DNA from: Thereva unica | Taxonomy: Eukaryota > Arthropoda > Insecta > Diptera > Therevidae | Assembly (NCBI GenBank): GCA_949987705.1 | Contig: OX465282.1 | Coordinates: forward strand, 83,998,070-84,062,069 | Direction of reading: 5' to 3' | DNA length: 64,000 nucleotides | Part shown: in pieces, positions 62,900 through 64,000 of the stretch | Numbering within the stretch: the first letter of the stretch is position 1 | How the letters are laid out: the number at the start of each line of letters is the position of its first letter | Program-made: the position numbers and the translations under genes | Notes under the pieces: generated by a model | Database searches by the model: none | The model's input: the letters and a program-made list of their open reading frames with translations, nothing else | What the model was told of the DNA's origin: nothing

Positions 62900-64000
62900 C
62901 TGTAAAATTGATTAATTTTTTTTTTAGAAAACAAAAACAAATTTTTTTTTTATAAAAACTTAAATGAAAATTTTTCAAAAATATATTAAATATTAAAAAA
63001 TAATATTTGAATATTTTATCTGGATTTGTTTTCATTTGACATCTTATATGGGGAAATCTCCGTATATGTTTTAATTGTTATAAATATTATAATAAATATA
63101 GAAAAATTCTTCCAAGTGCATGGAAATTGCGATTAATAAAAAAGACATTTTTTTCTTCAATTTTTTGGCGTTTAAACAAAGTTTTTTTCTCCTTCCAAAT
63201 ACATTGACATTATTTTATTGTATCTATCTAAAATATATATATTCGTATATATGTACGAAATTGCTCGGCAGCTATTTTAGGAACACACGAGCAACTTATA
63301 AGATCACATTACGCGGAACCATTTTAGGAGCAACTTGGCTCAGTTTGTGATTAATGCTTAAAGGATTAAGTGCATTTTAATAATAATAATAAAAATTTTG
63401 AAAAAATGTAATCGATAAAAAAAATTACATTAATTATAAGACTACATTTACACAATACCGATCCGAAATTAACATTTTTTTGTTGGGATTGAGAATGGCT
63501 TATTGAATGAAAATATGATATATCAAAAAACAATATACGTATTATCCTTTATATTTTCAAAATACAAAAAGAAAACGCTACAACTATATTTTGTTTAATT
63601 ATAGTTTGTTTTTGTTCTCTATCTCAAAAATTCAATTCTTGGAAAATGCCCTAGAAAAAAAATTCTTCTACAAAGTAACTTTAATTTAAATTTTTAATTT
63701 AAATTTAAACCAAAAACGAAAGTTGAATTTACAATTTAATCGAATTCACCCATAAAATTGAGTTAAAATAAAACTAGGTACACAGTCGTTGCATCTTGAT
63801 TCGTTACAAGACATGAAATTGTTTAACCTTTTATGGAAAAGCGACTTTTCCAAATGAAGATACAAAAAATATTTCAAATTCACTCGCGATTACTGGTTAA
63901 CTCTGGGTAACCTACATTTTGTTACGTATTTTCGTTTTCAAGTTCGTACCGATCTCGAATTAAATTTCACTCATTTGCAAAGACACTAAAAAAAATTTAG
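62900..64000. other. sls intron, no exon seen
   Basis: AT-rich sequence upstream of the Ig1-4 exon. That exon needs one more base of a split codon, so the initiating exon lies above 64000. I find no splice-flanked coding stretch here. Confidence 0.6.

Overview
The window is animal, almost certainly insect and probably dipteran, genomic DNA. It is AT-rich, has short GT-AG introns, and its long introns are full of transposon debris. Nearly everything that codes belongs to one gene on the minus strand: sallimus (sls), which encodes kettin and the longer Sls/titin isoforms of muscle sarcomeres. I could chain 19 exons from 62899 down to 655. Every junction has GT-AG ends and every exon length agrees with the reading phase of its neighbours. 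The first exon with the start codon lies beyond 64000. The gene continues beyond position 1, because the last exon stops in the middle of an Ig domain.

The transcript runs from high to low coordinates. 62899-61267 carries a Gln-rich leader and Ig1-4. 61199-60970 and 53098-51734 carry Ig5-8, with Ig5 split by a 7.9 kb intron. 51678-48877 carries Ig9-15, 48814-44862 Ig16-25 and 44804-43205 Ig26-29. Four small exons (43143-40764) carry Ig30 and Ig31, and 40093-39748 is a charged linker. 39674-38351 and 27880-27751 carry Ig32-35, with Ig35 split by a 10.5 kb intron. That gives exactly 35 Ig domains and about 4,750 codons, the architecture of kettin. If the donor after Ig35 is not used, translation stops four codons later, which is a natural kettin C-terminus. 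If it is used, a 13 kb intron leads to one giant 6.6 kb exon (14786-8148) coding a PEVK-type elastic region with tandem duplications and a closing Ig. After that come four more Ig domains (7992-6772) and small exons at 2245-2178, 2089-1774, 1496-1422 and 759-655.

The introns hold a dense collection of mobile DNA. There are hAT-like miniature elements with perfect 8-bp target duplications, and several miniature elements flanked by 3-bp duplications, two of them inside older repeats whose empty site can be read. A 1.7 kb element has about 365-bp terminal inverted repeats and a broken transposase-like gene I cannot assign. There are also remnants of PIF/Harbinger, mariner-like and hAT transposases and of non-LTR retrotransposons.

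I see no second host gene, no rRNA or tRNA and no CRISPR array. The many open frames opposite the Ig and PEVK exons are shadows. The novelty here lies in the isoform switch, the PEVK duplications and the transposon families, not in a new multi-gene system.
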